Below are positions 7,846-14,739 of a DNA stretch of 41,297 bases, piece by piece (position 1 is the stretch's first letter; every line of letters starts with the position of its first letter). The stretch is from Atopococcus tabaci. Its GTDB lineage: Bacteria; Bacillota; Bacilli; Lactobacillales; Carnobacteriaceae_A. Below the pieces are notes generated by a model. It ran no database searches. It worked only from the letters and a program-made list of their open reading frames with translations, and was not told where the DNA came from. The position numbers were made by a program, and so were the translations under genes. The stretch lies in contig JAUNQW010000012.1 of assembly GCA_030535975.1 (NCBI GenBank), positions 1 to 41,297 on the forward strand, in the 5' to 3' direction.

Positions 7846-8859
7846 ATGAAAGCGATTAAAAAAGATACTTTATATTCTCTTTTTTCTTTGATTTTCGTTT
7901 TTTCCGCAGGTTTATTCTTAGGTTACTCCAACGACAAAAATATGGAGCCCTCTGCACTGGCAGAGACCCTGGTTGAAAGTCCTGTTGAGCAGACCGACTC
8001 TCTTCAGCCTTTAACCTACAAAGAATGGCTTAAAGAAGATAATATTAAGTATCGTGACCTTCTGATAGAGAATCTGGATCAATTGACCTGTCAAGAAATT
8101 ATTGATCAGCATCAGGAAGTGCAGGGTATTCCAGATAACAACTATTCTATCTCCTATGAAAATTTAATTACTAAAGAAGTTTATAATTATAGAGAAAATG
8201 ATTTAACGGTTGTGGCAAGTACAAGTAAAATGTTAACAGCCATCATTTATATAGATTTGATAGAGGAAAGAAAAATAAAATCGGACTCTCCAATTACTTA
8301 TTCATCAGCCTATTATCAAGCAGGTGCAGGAGCTATAACAGCTGACGCCGGAAACCAATCTCATTACCCCTTGGATGAGGTGATAGAGGAGATGATCATT
8401 CATTCAGATAATACAGCAACTATGATGCTGAAAAATCATTATAGAAATAACTTTGGAAATTATGAGAAAAAAGTACAAGAATTACTTCGCCTAAGGGAAG
8501 AAGATATTTCGCAATATGATTTATCTTGGAATCGGCTGAATACCCGCTATTTAAAAGAAGGCCTTAAAATGGTCAGCGACAGCAGCGATTATGAAGAGCT
8601 TATCCAACTCATGTTAGAAGCTGAGCAGCCTTTCTTCCTTTCGACTTATGTAGATGAGAATATGGCAGTAAAATATGGCCAACTGGGGGATGGTCAGCAT
8701 GATATAGGCATTTATTATATAGAGGAGAAGCCCATTTATCTTCTTTCTGTATTAACCGACCAACTTACACGAGAGCAGGCAGATGAATTCATGGGAGGAA
8801 TCAATCTTAACTTGGCGACTCAGGCTCGCTATAAAGATTACCTCAATGCATTTAAATAG
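7846..8859 (+). CDS. Class A beta-lactamase-fold serine hydrolase, membrane anchored or secreted
   Basis: 337 residues. Residues 9-28 form an uncleaved-anchor or signal helix. The penicillin-recognising fold is indicated by three ordered motifs: STSK (Ser125-Lys128), SDN (187-189) and KYG (276-278, in place of KTG), at spacings fitting class A enzymes. No clear Glu166-type omega loop is evident, and the surrounding sequence is unlike known resistance enzymes, so it is better called a beta-lactamase-related peptidase or murein protein. It acts outside the membrane. It is monocistronic, divergent from the arg operon, with an AAGGAAGG ribosome-binding site. Confidence 0.7.
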   Translation: MKAIKKDTLYSLFSLIFVFSAGLFLGYSNDKNMEPSALAETLVESPVEQTDSLQPLTYKEWLKEDNIKYRDLLIENLDQLTCQEIIDQHQEVQGIPDNNYSISYENLITKEVYNYRENDLTVVASTSKMLTAIIYIDLIEERKIKSDSPITYSSAYYQAGAGAITADAGNQSHYPLDEVIEEMIIHSDNTATMMLKNHYRNNFGNYEKKVQELLRLREEDISQYDLSWNRLNTRYLKEGLKMVSDSSDYEELIQLMLEAEQPFFLSTYVDENMAVKYGQLGDGQHDIGIYYIEEKPIYLLSVLTDQLTREQADEFMGGINLNLATQARYKDYLNAFK

Positions 8860-8860
8860 C

Positions 8861-8892
8861 AAAAAGAGAATGTCAGAAGACATTCTCTTTTT
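8861..8892. terminator. Bidirectional intrinsic terminator
   Basis: AAAAAGAGAATGTC and GACATTCTCTTTTT pair perfectly around AGAA. It sits 2 bases after the serine-hydrolase stop and 8 bases before the end of the convergent zinc lipoprotein gene, so it can serve both. Confidence 0.92.
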
Positions 8893-8899
8893 GATTCCT

Positions 8900-9838
8900 T
8901 TAACGAATCGTTTTCTTTAAATTTTCTAGGTTTTCTCGCATCAAATTTAAGTAACCTTGGCCGGAGTGAAATTCCTCATTCTCCACAGACTCTAAAGAAT
9001 GTAAAAGCTCTGTTTCAATACTAGCTTCCTCGGCCACTGTTTGTGCTAAATCAGAGTTTGAGTTGGAATTATAGTAGACGACAGGAACCTCTTCTTCTCT
9101 TATTAAGTCGGTCATCTCAGCCATTCTTTGAGGACTTGCTTCGGTTTCTGAAGACAGGCCGGTCAGTGATTCTTGAATAAGATTATAACGGTGTGCTAGA
9201 TATCCAAAGGCAGCATGTTGAGTAATGAACAACCGGTGGTCTGCAGATTCAAAAGCTCTTTCATAATCTTGATTCAATTCTTTTAATTCAACTATAAAGG
9301 ATTCCGCATTTTCTGTATAGGTTGTTTCATTTTCGGGATCCAGTTCAACGAGAGCCTTTTTAATCTCTGTTACTTGTTTTTTGGCAAGTACAGGATCTAA
9401 CCAAGTGTGGGGATCTATCAAATGATGATGACCCTCGTTATCACTTTCTTCATCGCCTGCATCCTCAGTGTGGATCAGCTCGATATTTTTGTCTGTTTCG
9501 ATTATTAGAGTAGAAGACGATAAACTTTCTACAAGAGTAGGAACCCAAGTCTCCATTTCAGGATTAGCATAAATAAAAGCATCACTTTCTTCAAGGGTGG
9601 CTAAGTCTCTCGCACTTGGTTCAAAACCATGAGCATCTGCCCCTTTAACCATCATATCAACATTGGCTAAATCACCAGCTACTTCTTGAGTAAAGACATA
9701 GACAGGATAAAAGCTGGTCATTATAATTAGTCTGCCCTCTCCTTCTGGTTCATCTAACTCAGTGGAGGAAGATTGACATCCAGACAAGACCAAACCAGCA
9801 AGTGCCATCATAAAAATTAATATTTTTTTCTTCATCAT
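8900..9838 (-). CDS. Zinc ABC transporter substrate-binding lipoprotein (ZnuA/AdcA type)
   Basis: 312 residues. The signal peptide ends in a lipobox, LSGC (Cys21). The cluster-9 metal-binding fold is supported by His70 (GADAHGFEPS), His144 (DPHTWLDP) and His208 (ITQHAAFGYLA), the three metal-binding histidines of this family. A short acidic/His loop (HHH at 137-139) precedes the second ligand, as in zinc rather than manganese proteins. It would capture Zn2+ at the outer membrane face for a permease/ATPase pair that is not in this window. A Zur box lies over its leader, supporting the zinc assignment. Confidence 0.9.
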   Translation of the reverse strand: MMKKKILIFMMALAGLVLSGCQSSSTELDEPEGEGRLIIMTSFYPVYVFTQEVAGDLANVDMMVKGADAHGFEPSARDLATLEESDAFIYANPEMETWVPTLVESLSSSTLIIETDKNIELIHTEDAGDEESDNEGHHHLIDPHTWLDPVLAKKQVTEIKKALVELDPENETTYTENAESFIVELKELNQDYERAFESADHRLFITQHAAFGYLAHRYNLIQESLTGLSSETEASPQRMAEMTDLIREEEVPVVYYNSNSNSDLAQTVAEEASIETELLHSLESVENEEFHSGQGYLNLMRENLENLKKTIR

Positions 9839-9855
9839 TCATTCTCCTTTTTCAC

Positions 9856-9876
9856 AAATCGTAATCTTTACGATTT
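9856..9876 (-). promoter_or_regulatory. Zur box
   Basis: A 21-base near-palindrome with arms AAATCGTAA and TTACGATTT, matching the Bacillus Zur operator (TCGTAATNATTACGA core) with one off-consensus base. It lies between the promoter and start codon of the zinc lipoprotein gene, where Zur-Zn would block transcription under zinc sufficiency. Confidence 0.85.
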
Positions 9877-9887
9877 GGCTTTTATAT

Positions 9888-9915
9888 CTTATAATAAAGA
9901 TAACTCTTTTGTCAA
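9888..9915 (-). promoter_or_regulatory. Promoter of the zinc lipoprotein gene
   Basis: A consensus TTGACA (9910-9915, minus strand) is followed after 16 bases by TATAAG (9888-9893). The Zur box lies just downstream, near the expected start of transcription. Confidence 0.65.
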
Positions 9916-10023
9916 TTCACTTTTCCAGACTTTAATCTGGTAAAGTATCAATCCATATGCTTGGTATTCCCAAGAAAGTCTTGTAAACTAAAATTAAATA
10001 CTAAAATGAGGAGCCTTACGATT

Positions 10024-10380
10024 ATGAAAAGTATACAAAAGTATCTAGATATTATTGAAAAATACACTCCAGTAACACCGGAAAAAGCTGAGGAACTAGT
10101 CGCTGAGCAGAATGGAAGTATTATATTTCTAGCACGTGAAACCTGTCCTTACTGCCGAAAAATGGTTGGAAAATTAAACCAGGCGGCTGAAGAGAAAGAT
10201 TTAACTATCTATTACCTGGATACAGGCGATATCGACCATATTGAAAATACTGCTGTATTTAGACAAAAATACGATATTGCTACTGTTCCTTCCCTTGTTT
10301 ATTCTGATGAAAATGGCGTTAAGACTGTTTCAGACAGCTCGTTGAAAAAAGATGAAATTCTTGAATTTTTCCATGCTTAG
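10024..10380 (+). CDS. Thioredoxin-like protein (bacteriocin-accessory/PedC-like family)
   Basis: About 118 residues when started at the ATG at 10024, which has GAGGAG 8 to 13 bases upstream; the longer frame from 9961 lacks a site and adds a non-conserved tail. The thioredoxin fold is shown by TCPYCRKM with redox Cys41 and Cys44 and by the cis-proline segment TVPSLVY. The N-terminal helix before it resembles small thiol oxidoreductases annotated as bacteriocin transport accessory proteins. No signal peptide is visible, so it is probably cytoplasmic. No bacteriocin genes are nearby, so a general disulfide-exchange role is more likely here. Confidence 0.75.
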   Translation: MKSIQKYLDIIEKYTPVTPEKAEELVAEQNGSIIFLARETCPYCRKMVGKLNQAAEEKDLTIYYLDTGDIDHIENTAVFRQKYDIATVPSLVYSDENGVKTVSDSSLKKDEILEFFHA

Positions 10381-10399
10381 TATTGATAAGGCGTAATTT

Positions 10400-10428
10400 T
10401 TGAAAGCACCTCCTTTTCATCTTAAGAT
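10400..10428 (+). promoter_or_regulatory. Possible promoter of the DJ-1/PfpI gene
   Basis: TTGAAA (10400-10405) and TAAGAT (10423-10428) are 17 bases apart. A second TAAGAT follows at 10429. The left arm of the inverted repeat at 10409-10450 lies inside the spacer. Confidence 0.5.
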
Positions 10429-10450
10429 TAAGATACAAATGAAAGGGAGG
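10409..10450 (+). repeat. Inverted repeat covering the ribosome-binding site of the DJ-1/PfpI gene
   Basis: CCTCCTTTTCAT (10409-10420) pairs with ATGAAAGGGAGG (10439-10450) at 12 positions, one being a G-U pair, across an 18-base loop. The right arm contains the GGGAGG Shine-Dalgarno of the next gene and is followed by ATTTTTT. In RNA arriving from upstream it could act as a terminator or hide the ribosome-binding site. Confidence 0.7.
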
Positions 10451-10457
10451 ATTTTTT

Positions 10458-10973
10458 ATGTCAAAAATTGCATGTATCATTACAGATTTGTTTGAAGATA
10501 TTGAATATACTGATCCCCGTCAAGCGTTAGAAGATGCTGGTCATCAAGTAGTTACAATTGGTCTGGAGCAGGGAGCAGAAGTCACCGGGAAAGCACAAGA
10601 TACTAAAGTTACAATTGACTATGCTGCTCAAAATACAGATCCTCAAGATTTCGATGCTTTGTTCATCCCAGGAGGCTATTCTCCAGACAAGTTACGAGGC
10701 CATGAAGATGTCTTAGATTTTGTCAGACATTTCGCTATGTATCAAAAGCCTATTTTTTCTATTTGTCATGCACCTCAATTATTAGTCAATGCCGGCGTAC
10801 TCAATGGTAAAAATCTGACTGCCGTGAAGCAAGTAGGGCAGGATGTTATTAATGCTGGTGGAAATTATTTTGATGCAGAAGTTGTTATTGATCCATCGGG
10901 TCTGATCTCTAGTCGTACGCCTGATGACCTGCCTGCCTTCAACCAGGCGATCGTCCAAGCCTTAGAAGAGTAA
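10458..10973 (+). CDS. DJ-1/PfpI family protein
   Basis: 171 residues, typical for the PfpI/YfkM-like group. The nucleophile elbow is SICHAPQL with Cys103 and His104; FIPGGYSPDKLRG is the conserved loop before it, and the acidic N-terminal segment LFEDIEYTDP supplies the conserved Glu. Family members act as protein/nucleotide deglycases, glyoxalases or general stress proteins in the cytoplasm; the exact substrate is not predictable. It has a strong AAAGGGAGG ribosome-binding site held in an inverted repeat. The upstream thioredoxin-like gene also suggests redox or carbonyl stress. Confidence 0.88.
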   Translation: MSKIACIITDLFEDIEYTDPRQALEDAGHQVVTIGLEQGAEVTGKAQDTKVTIDYAAQNTDPQDFDALFIPGGYSPDKLRGHEDVLDFVRHFAMYQKPIFSICHAPQLLVNAGVLNGKNLTAVKQVGQDVINAGGNYFDAEVVIDPSGLISSRTPDDLPAFNQAIVQALEE

Positions 10974-11054
10974 GGGCTCTGCTTTTAAGCAGTTGATTTA
11001 TTCATATGAAAGATTATAGTTAAACTATGAATAAAATAAGGAGATAATGTTGAT

Positions 11055-12332
11055 ATGATTAAGAAATTTGTTAATGCAAATATTTACAAACAAGAAGACG
11101 CTCATGAGATATTAATCAAGGATGGTCAATTTACCGCTTTTGGAACAGATTTAGGGGAAGCAGATGAAGTGGTAGATTTAGAGGGGCGCTTAGTCCTACC
11201 TCCTTATGTCGACTCACATCTTCACCTTGATTATTATATGACCGGCCGGACAGATCAAGCGAAAAATGAAACAGGGACCTTATTTGAAGCTATCGATATC
11301 TGGAATGATTTTAAAAAAGGGACTACCAAAGAAGAAATGAAGCAGCGTATGTATGCAGCTATCCAGGATGTAGTAAGTTATGGTACCCAATATATCCGCG
11401 CTCAAACAGATTGTACAGATCCAAATTTAACTGGGATTAAAGCGGCCTTAGAAATCCGAGACGAATTGAAAGATAAAATTACTATCCAGGTGGTAGCTTT
11501 CCCTCAGAATGGGATGTTCTCATATGAGGAGAATGGAAAAACAGGACGTGACTTAGTTGAAGAAGCCCTCAAGCTGGGCGCCGACTGTGTCGGAGGGATC
11601 CCTCATAATGAATGGTCACGAGAAATCGGAGAAGAATCTGTCAAAGAGATCGTCCGCTTAGCGGTTAAATATGACAAATTGATTGATGTACACTGTGACG
11701 AGACAGACGATGTTCAAGCCCGTTTTGTCGAGTCTCTCAATGCTGAAGCTATGAAGGTGGGACGCGGAGACTTGACAACCGCTTCTCATACTTGTTCTTT
11801 TTCATCTGCTGACAATTCTTATGCTTTCCGTATGATCGGTCTTTTCCGTCATTCAGGCATGAACTTTGTCGCCTGCCCTACCGAGAATCTGTTTCTGCAG
11901 GCCCGTCAGGATTCTTATCCTAAAAGACGTGGTCTCACACGTGTCAAAGAGTTTGTAGATAATGGAATTAACGTTGCCTTTGGCCAAGACTCCATCGTCG
12001 ACTTATGGTATCCAGCTGGAAATGGTAATTTGATGAATATTTTAGATAATGGAATTCACGCTGAACATTTGATGCGAGAAGAAGATTTTCCCAGAAATTT
12101 CGACCTTATCACTTATAATGGTGCTAAATTAATGAAGATAGAGGATGACTATGGGTTGGAAGTAGGAAAGCCAGCAAACTTTATCGTAGTGGATGCACCA
12201 GATGTTTTTGAAGCGCAGCGTAACCGCGTCCAATGTCTAGCTTCTATAAGAAATGGTGAATATCTCTTTAAGAAAGCTCTCCCCTCCTATGAAGTGGAGC
12301 CAACCAAATTTATAAAAAAAGCTAAGCCCTAA
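11055..12332 (+). CDS. Cytosine deaminase-like amidohydrolase
   Basis: 425 residues, collinear with E. coli CodA. Metal ligands are conserved: His55 and His57 (DSHLHLDY), His213 (DVHCDE), Asp312; Glu216 and His245 of the catalytic site and Gln151 (AFPQNG) of the pyrimidine site are also present. It is expected to hydrolyse an amino group from cytosine or a similar ring in the cytoplasm (pyrimidine salvage). However, the CodA motif GHDDVFDPWYP reads GQDSIVDLWYP, replacing the residue equivalent to Asp314 by Ser313, a position that affects substrate choice in CodA. No cytosine permease gene is adjacent. ATG start with AAGGAGAT upstream. Confidence 0.85.
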   Translation: MIKKFVNANIYKQEDAHEILIKDGQFTAFGTDLGEADEVVDLEGRLVLPPYVDSHLHLDYYMTGRTDQAKNETGTLFEAIDIWNDFKKGTTKEEMKQRMYAAIQDVVSYGTQYIRAQTDCTDPNLTGIKAALEIRDELKDKITIQVVAFPQNGMFSYEENGKTGRDLVEEALKLGADCVGGIPHNEWSREIGEESVKEIVRLAVKYDKLIDVHCDETDDVQARFVESLNAEAMKVGRGDLTTASHTCSFSSADNSYAFRMIGLFRHSGMNFVACPTENLFLQARQDSYPKRRGLTRVKEFVDNGINVAFGQDSIVDLWYPAGNGNLMNILDNGIHAEHLMREEDFPRNFDLITYNGAKLMKIEDDYGLEVGKPANFIVVDAPDVFEAQRNRVQCLASIRNGEYLFKKALPSYEVEPTKFIKKAKP

Positions 12333-12353
12333 ATACGGGGCTAGCTTTTTTTA
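12315..12353 (+). terminator. Terminator of the deaminase gene
   Basis: GCTAAGCCC and GGGCTAGC pair with one bulged A, flanked by an A-run and seven Ts. The stop codon lies inside the left part of the hairpin. Confidence 0.85.
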
Positions 12354-12455
12354 TTAGGATACATAAAATTAATGTGACACTTTTTTTGTGAAAAAAATCA
12401 GTGCTGTAAATAAAAACTTAATTCACATTATGCAAAAAAGACCTTTATCTTCAAA

Positions 12456-12481
12456 GATAGCTTATTGATATCAAAAGCTAT
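12456..12481. repeat. GATAGC inverted repeat 1
   Basis: GATAGCTT pairs with AAGCTAT(t) around an 11-base loop that itself contains the palindrome GATATC. First of three such hairpins. Confidence 0.65.
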
Positions 12482-12527
12482 TGTAAAATCACCCGGATAT
12501 ATACGAAGTAAGGCTTTATACATGCGA

Positions 12528-12555
12528 GATAGCACCAAAATTCATCTAAGCTATC
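12528..12555. repeat. GATAGC inverted repeat 2
   Basis: GATAGC (12528-12533) and GCTATC (12550-12555) with a 16-base loop; 72 bases after the start of repeat 1. Confidence 0.65.
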
Positions 12556-12581
12556 AAAAAGATGCCTTAAAATTTGTCTTT

Positions 12582-12609
12582 GATAGCGTTAAAGAGTCTG
12601 TCCGCTATC
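12582..12609. repeat. GATAGC inverted repeat 3
   Basis: GATAGCG (12582-12588) and CGCTATC (12603-12609) with a 14-base loop; 54 bases after the start of repeat 2. It has the same overall length as repeat 2, 28 bases. Confidence 0.65.
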
Positions 12610-12745
12610 TTTTTAAATTGAAAAAAAGCTCTTTTTTAGCTGGTTTCCCTAAGCGACATATAAAACTCTAGATCTTATTAATAATTTCTCACAATTGTTA
12701 ACGACTAAATTGATAAGCTTAAAAGAAGAGAGTATAAGATGACCA

Positions 12746-12754
12746 TGTTATAAT
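12746..12754 (+). promoter_or_regulatory. Extended -10 promoter of the TPM-pspA pair
   Basis: TGTTATAAT is a TGN-TATAAT extended -10 element, 32 bases upstream of the start codon. No good -35 box is visible, as is usual for extended -10 promoters. It would drive the Gly-rich protein gene and pspA together. Confidence 0.65.
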
Positions 12755-12786
12755 ACTATATAAATAACAGAATTGAGGTGATGATC

Positions 12787-13857
12787 ATGGCAAGAGGCGG
12801 CGGAGGTTTTGGTGGTGGCCGCGGTGGTGGCTTTGGAGGTAGTTTTGGCGGTAGTAGATCAGGTGGTTTCGGAGGCAACTTAGGCACCGGACGAGGGGGC
12901 AGCAGTTCTTCGCCGGGCTCCAGCAGACCTATCGGCCGGCCGGGCTATTCCCGCCGACCAAGAATGGGATTTCCTTTCCCGATGGGGGGGCCTGTTATTA
13001 TTAATAAGCAAGGCGGTTCGGGGAGGAAGCAATATTCTAATGGCCCCTCATCAGGGGGTAACGGTAATCAAGGTCCCCCGCCTTCCAATAAAGGATGTGG
13101 GACAAGTCTTTTAATCGGTATTCTAGGTATCATTGTTGTATCTTTAATTGTTTTCTTTTTATTCGGTGGAAATGGTCAAATTGAGTCGTCCACTGTCCAA
13201 CGGGAACCTTTAAGCATGGGGTCAGTTAATGAGACCGATTACATTACGGATGAGGCCGGATGGATCAATAACGAGACTCGAGCAGAAGAAGGCTTACGTT
13301 ATTTCTATGATCAAACGGGTGTGCAGCCACATTTGCTTATTACCACTGATATTCCAGGCACGTCAACTGCGAGTCCCGCTGAAATTGAAGCTTATGCGGA
13401 AGATTTTTATGATGAAAACTTCACAGATGAAGCCCACCTTTTACTTATTTTCTATGAACCCGAGCCCAGTTCTTATCTTACTTATTATTTAGCTGGGCGG
13501 CAGGCAGAGTCTGTTATTGACTCCGAAGCCGGCCAAATTTTACTAGATTATCTCGATCAATATTATACCGACTCTAGTTTAGATGAGGAAGAGTATTTTA
13601 GCCAGTCCTTCAAGCAGGCAGCTGACCGAATTATGACAGTAACACAATCCCCTCTTCCAACTATCTTCATAAGCTTAGTTGTTCTTGTTGGAGTTATACT
13701 CATTTACTCAGCTTGGAAGCGAAAGCAAGAGGCAGAAAAAGAACGTCAGCGGCAAACAGAAGAAATGTTGAGCCGGCCACTTGAAACTTTTGGTAGTCAG
13801 GACTTAAGTGATTTAGAAAATAAATATCAAGATTCGTCGGAAGATTCGACGCAATAG
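12787..13857 (+). CDS. Gly-rich two-helix membrane protein with TPM-like domain
   Basis: About 356 residues. The N-terminal ~100 residues are extremely rich in Gly, Ser, Arg and Pro; a membrane helix follows at about 105-127 (TSLLIGILGIIVVSLIVFFLF), then an extracytoplasmic TPM/YgcG-like domain at about 150-285 (DYITDEAGWINN, TGVQPHLLITTDIPG, AHLLLIFYEPE, YYLAGRQAESVIDSEA), a second helix at about 290-310 and a charged tail. The start at 12787 is preferred because GAGGTG lies 6 bases upstream; GTG 12778 and ATG 12781 are in that site. The pspA gene follows after 12 bases, so the pair is an operon, probably in membrane maintenance. The exact function is unknown. Confidence 0.75.
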   Translation: MARGGGGFGGGRGGGFGGSFGGSRSGGFGGNLGTGRGGSSSSPGSSRPIGRPGYSRRPRMGFPFPMGGPVIINKQGGSGRKQYSNGPSSGGNGNQGPPPSNKGCGTSLLIGILGIIVVSLIVFFLFGGNGQIESSTVQREPLSMGSVNETDYITDEAGWINNETRAEEGLRYFYDQTGVQPHLLITTDIPGTSTASPAEIEAYAEDFYDENFTDEAHLLLIFYEPEPSSYLTYYLAGRQAESVIDSEAGQILLDYLDQYYTDSSLDEEEYFSQSFKQAADRIMTVTQSPLPTIFISLVVLVGVILIYSAWKRKQEAEKERQRQTEEMLSRPLETFGSQDLSDLENKYQDSSEDSTQ

Positions 13858-13869
13858 GAGGAGATCATT

Positions 13870-14568
13870 ATGTCAAATATTTTAAGTCGTTTTTCAGATA
13901 TCATTAGCTCTAATATCAATGCTGTTTTAGATAATATGGAAGATCCTGAAAAAATGATTGATGAATACTTACGTCAAATGTTAGATGACTTAGCAGAAGT
14001 TAAAGACAATACTGCAGCTGTCATGGCGGAGGAAACGAGATCTAAACGCCAGGTTGAGGAAAACGAAGCCGATGTTTTAAAATATACAGAGTTTGCAAAA
14101 AGAGCTCTTGAAGCCGGAAATGATGATGATGCACGTGTTTTCTTAACTAAGAAACAAGAATTCGAAGACATCGGGACTGGCTTAGCCAATGCTTACGCCC
14201 TGGCACACGAAAACGCAACTAAAATGCGCCAGATGCATGATAAGTTAGCGAATGATATTGAGACTCTCCGTCAGCGTCGGAATGTCATCAAGGTCCAAGC
14301 TTCTATTGCTGATACGCAAGAAAAATTAAATAAGGTGAAAGATACCACAGGTGCATCTTCAGATGCTGCTTCTAACTTCAAACGGATGGAAGAAAAAGTA
14401 ACCCAACGTCTCGACCAAGCTAAAGCTATGGAGGAATTAAACCAAGAACCTGTTGATTCACCCAAAGCTCTGGAAGAGAAGTATTCTCAATCACAAGCCT
14501 CAGCTTCAGTTGAAAGCGAATTAGAAGCCTTGAAATCATCTATGGGCTTATCTAACTCTGATGAATAA
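13870..14568 (+). CDS. pspA: PspA/IM30 family membrane-stress protein
   Basis: 232 residues, almost wholly helical and coiled-coil, with the family opening SNILSRFSDIISSNINAVLDNMEDPEKMIDEYLRQM read over residues 2-38 and the conserved Lys/Gln-rich helices after it. PspA/Vipp1/LiaH proteins polymerise on the inner face of the cytoplasmic membrane, ESCRT-III-like, and stabilise damaged membrane. It follows the TPM-like membrane protein by 12 bases with AGGAGGAG as ribosome-binding site, so the membrane protein is a likely recruiter or partner. No LiaRS-type two-component genes are adjacent. Confidence 0.93.
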   Translation: MSNILSRFSDIISSNINAVLDNMEDPEKMIDEYLRQMLDDLAEVKDNTAAVMAEETRSKRQVEENEADVLKYTEFAKRALEAGNDDDARVFLTKKQEFEDIGTGLANAYALAHENATKMRQMHDKLANDIETLRQRRNVIKVQASIADTQEKLNKVKDTTGASSDAASNFKRMEEKVTQRLDQAKAMEELNQEPVDSPKALEEKYSQSQASASVESELEALKSSMGLSNSDE

Positions 14569-14583
14569 TCTTAATAAGTATCC

Positions 14584-14613
14584 AAAAAACTCGAGAAAAT
14601 TCTCGAGTTTTTC
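14584..14613 (+). terminator. pspA terminator
   Basis: AAAAACTCGAGAA and TTCTCGAGTTTTT form a perfect hairpin with a T-run, 16 bases after the pspA stop. Confidence 0.93.
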
Positions 14614-14682
14614 TATCTTAAGATAAAAAATATTTTCAGCTTTTACTCAAATCAAATTATTGATTATTTTTTATGCCTACTA

Positions 14683-14691
14683 TGATATAAT
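14683..14691 (+). promoter_or_regulatory. Extended -10 promoter of the glycosyltransferase gene
   Basis: TGATATAAT gives a TGN-TATAAT extended -10, 48 bases before the ATG. A TTGATT at 14660-14665 is 20 bases upstream, too far for a standard -35. Confidence 0.6.
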
Positions 14692-14739
14692 CCCCTTGGG
14701 TCTACTGATCTATTTTCCAAGTTATGAAAGGGGAGAAAA

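Larger units (their letters stand above)
12354..12774. other. Intergenic region with three GATAGC hairpins
   Basis: About 430 bases without a convincing gene. It is AT-rich and holds three GATAGC…GCTAT(C) inverted repeats between 12456 and 12609, and the promoter of the next gene at its right end. A short frame inside it lacks any ribosome-binding site. Confidence 0.7.

Noticed and set aside
12595-12640. A-run/T-run around 12620-12638 as a terminator for a small RNA
   Set aside because: The only possible stem is A-T pairs with a two-base loop, too weak and too tight.
12465-12671. Open frame of 68 codons inside the GATAGC hairpin region
   Set aside because: It starts with a TTG without ribosome-binding site, overlaps the three hairpins and resembles no protein family I know.
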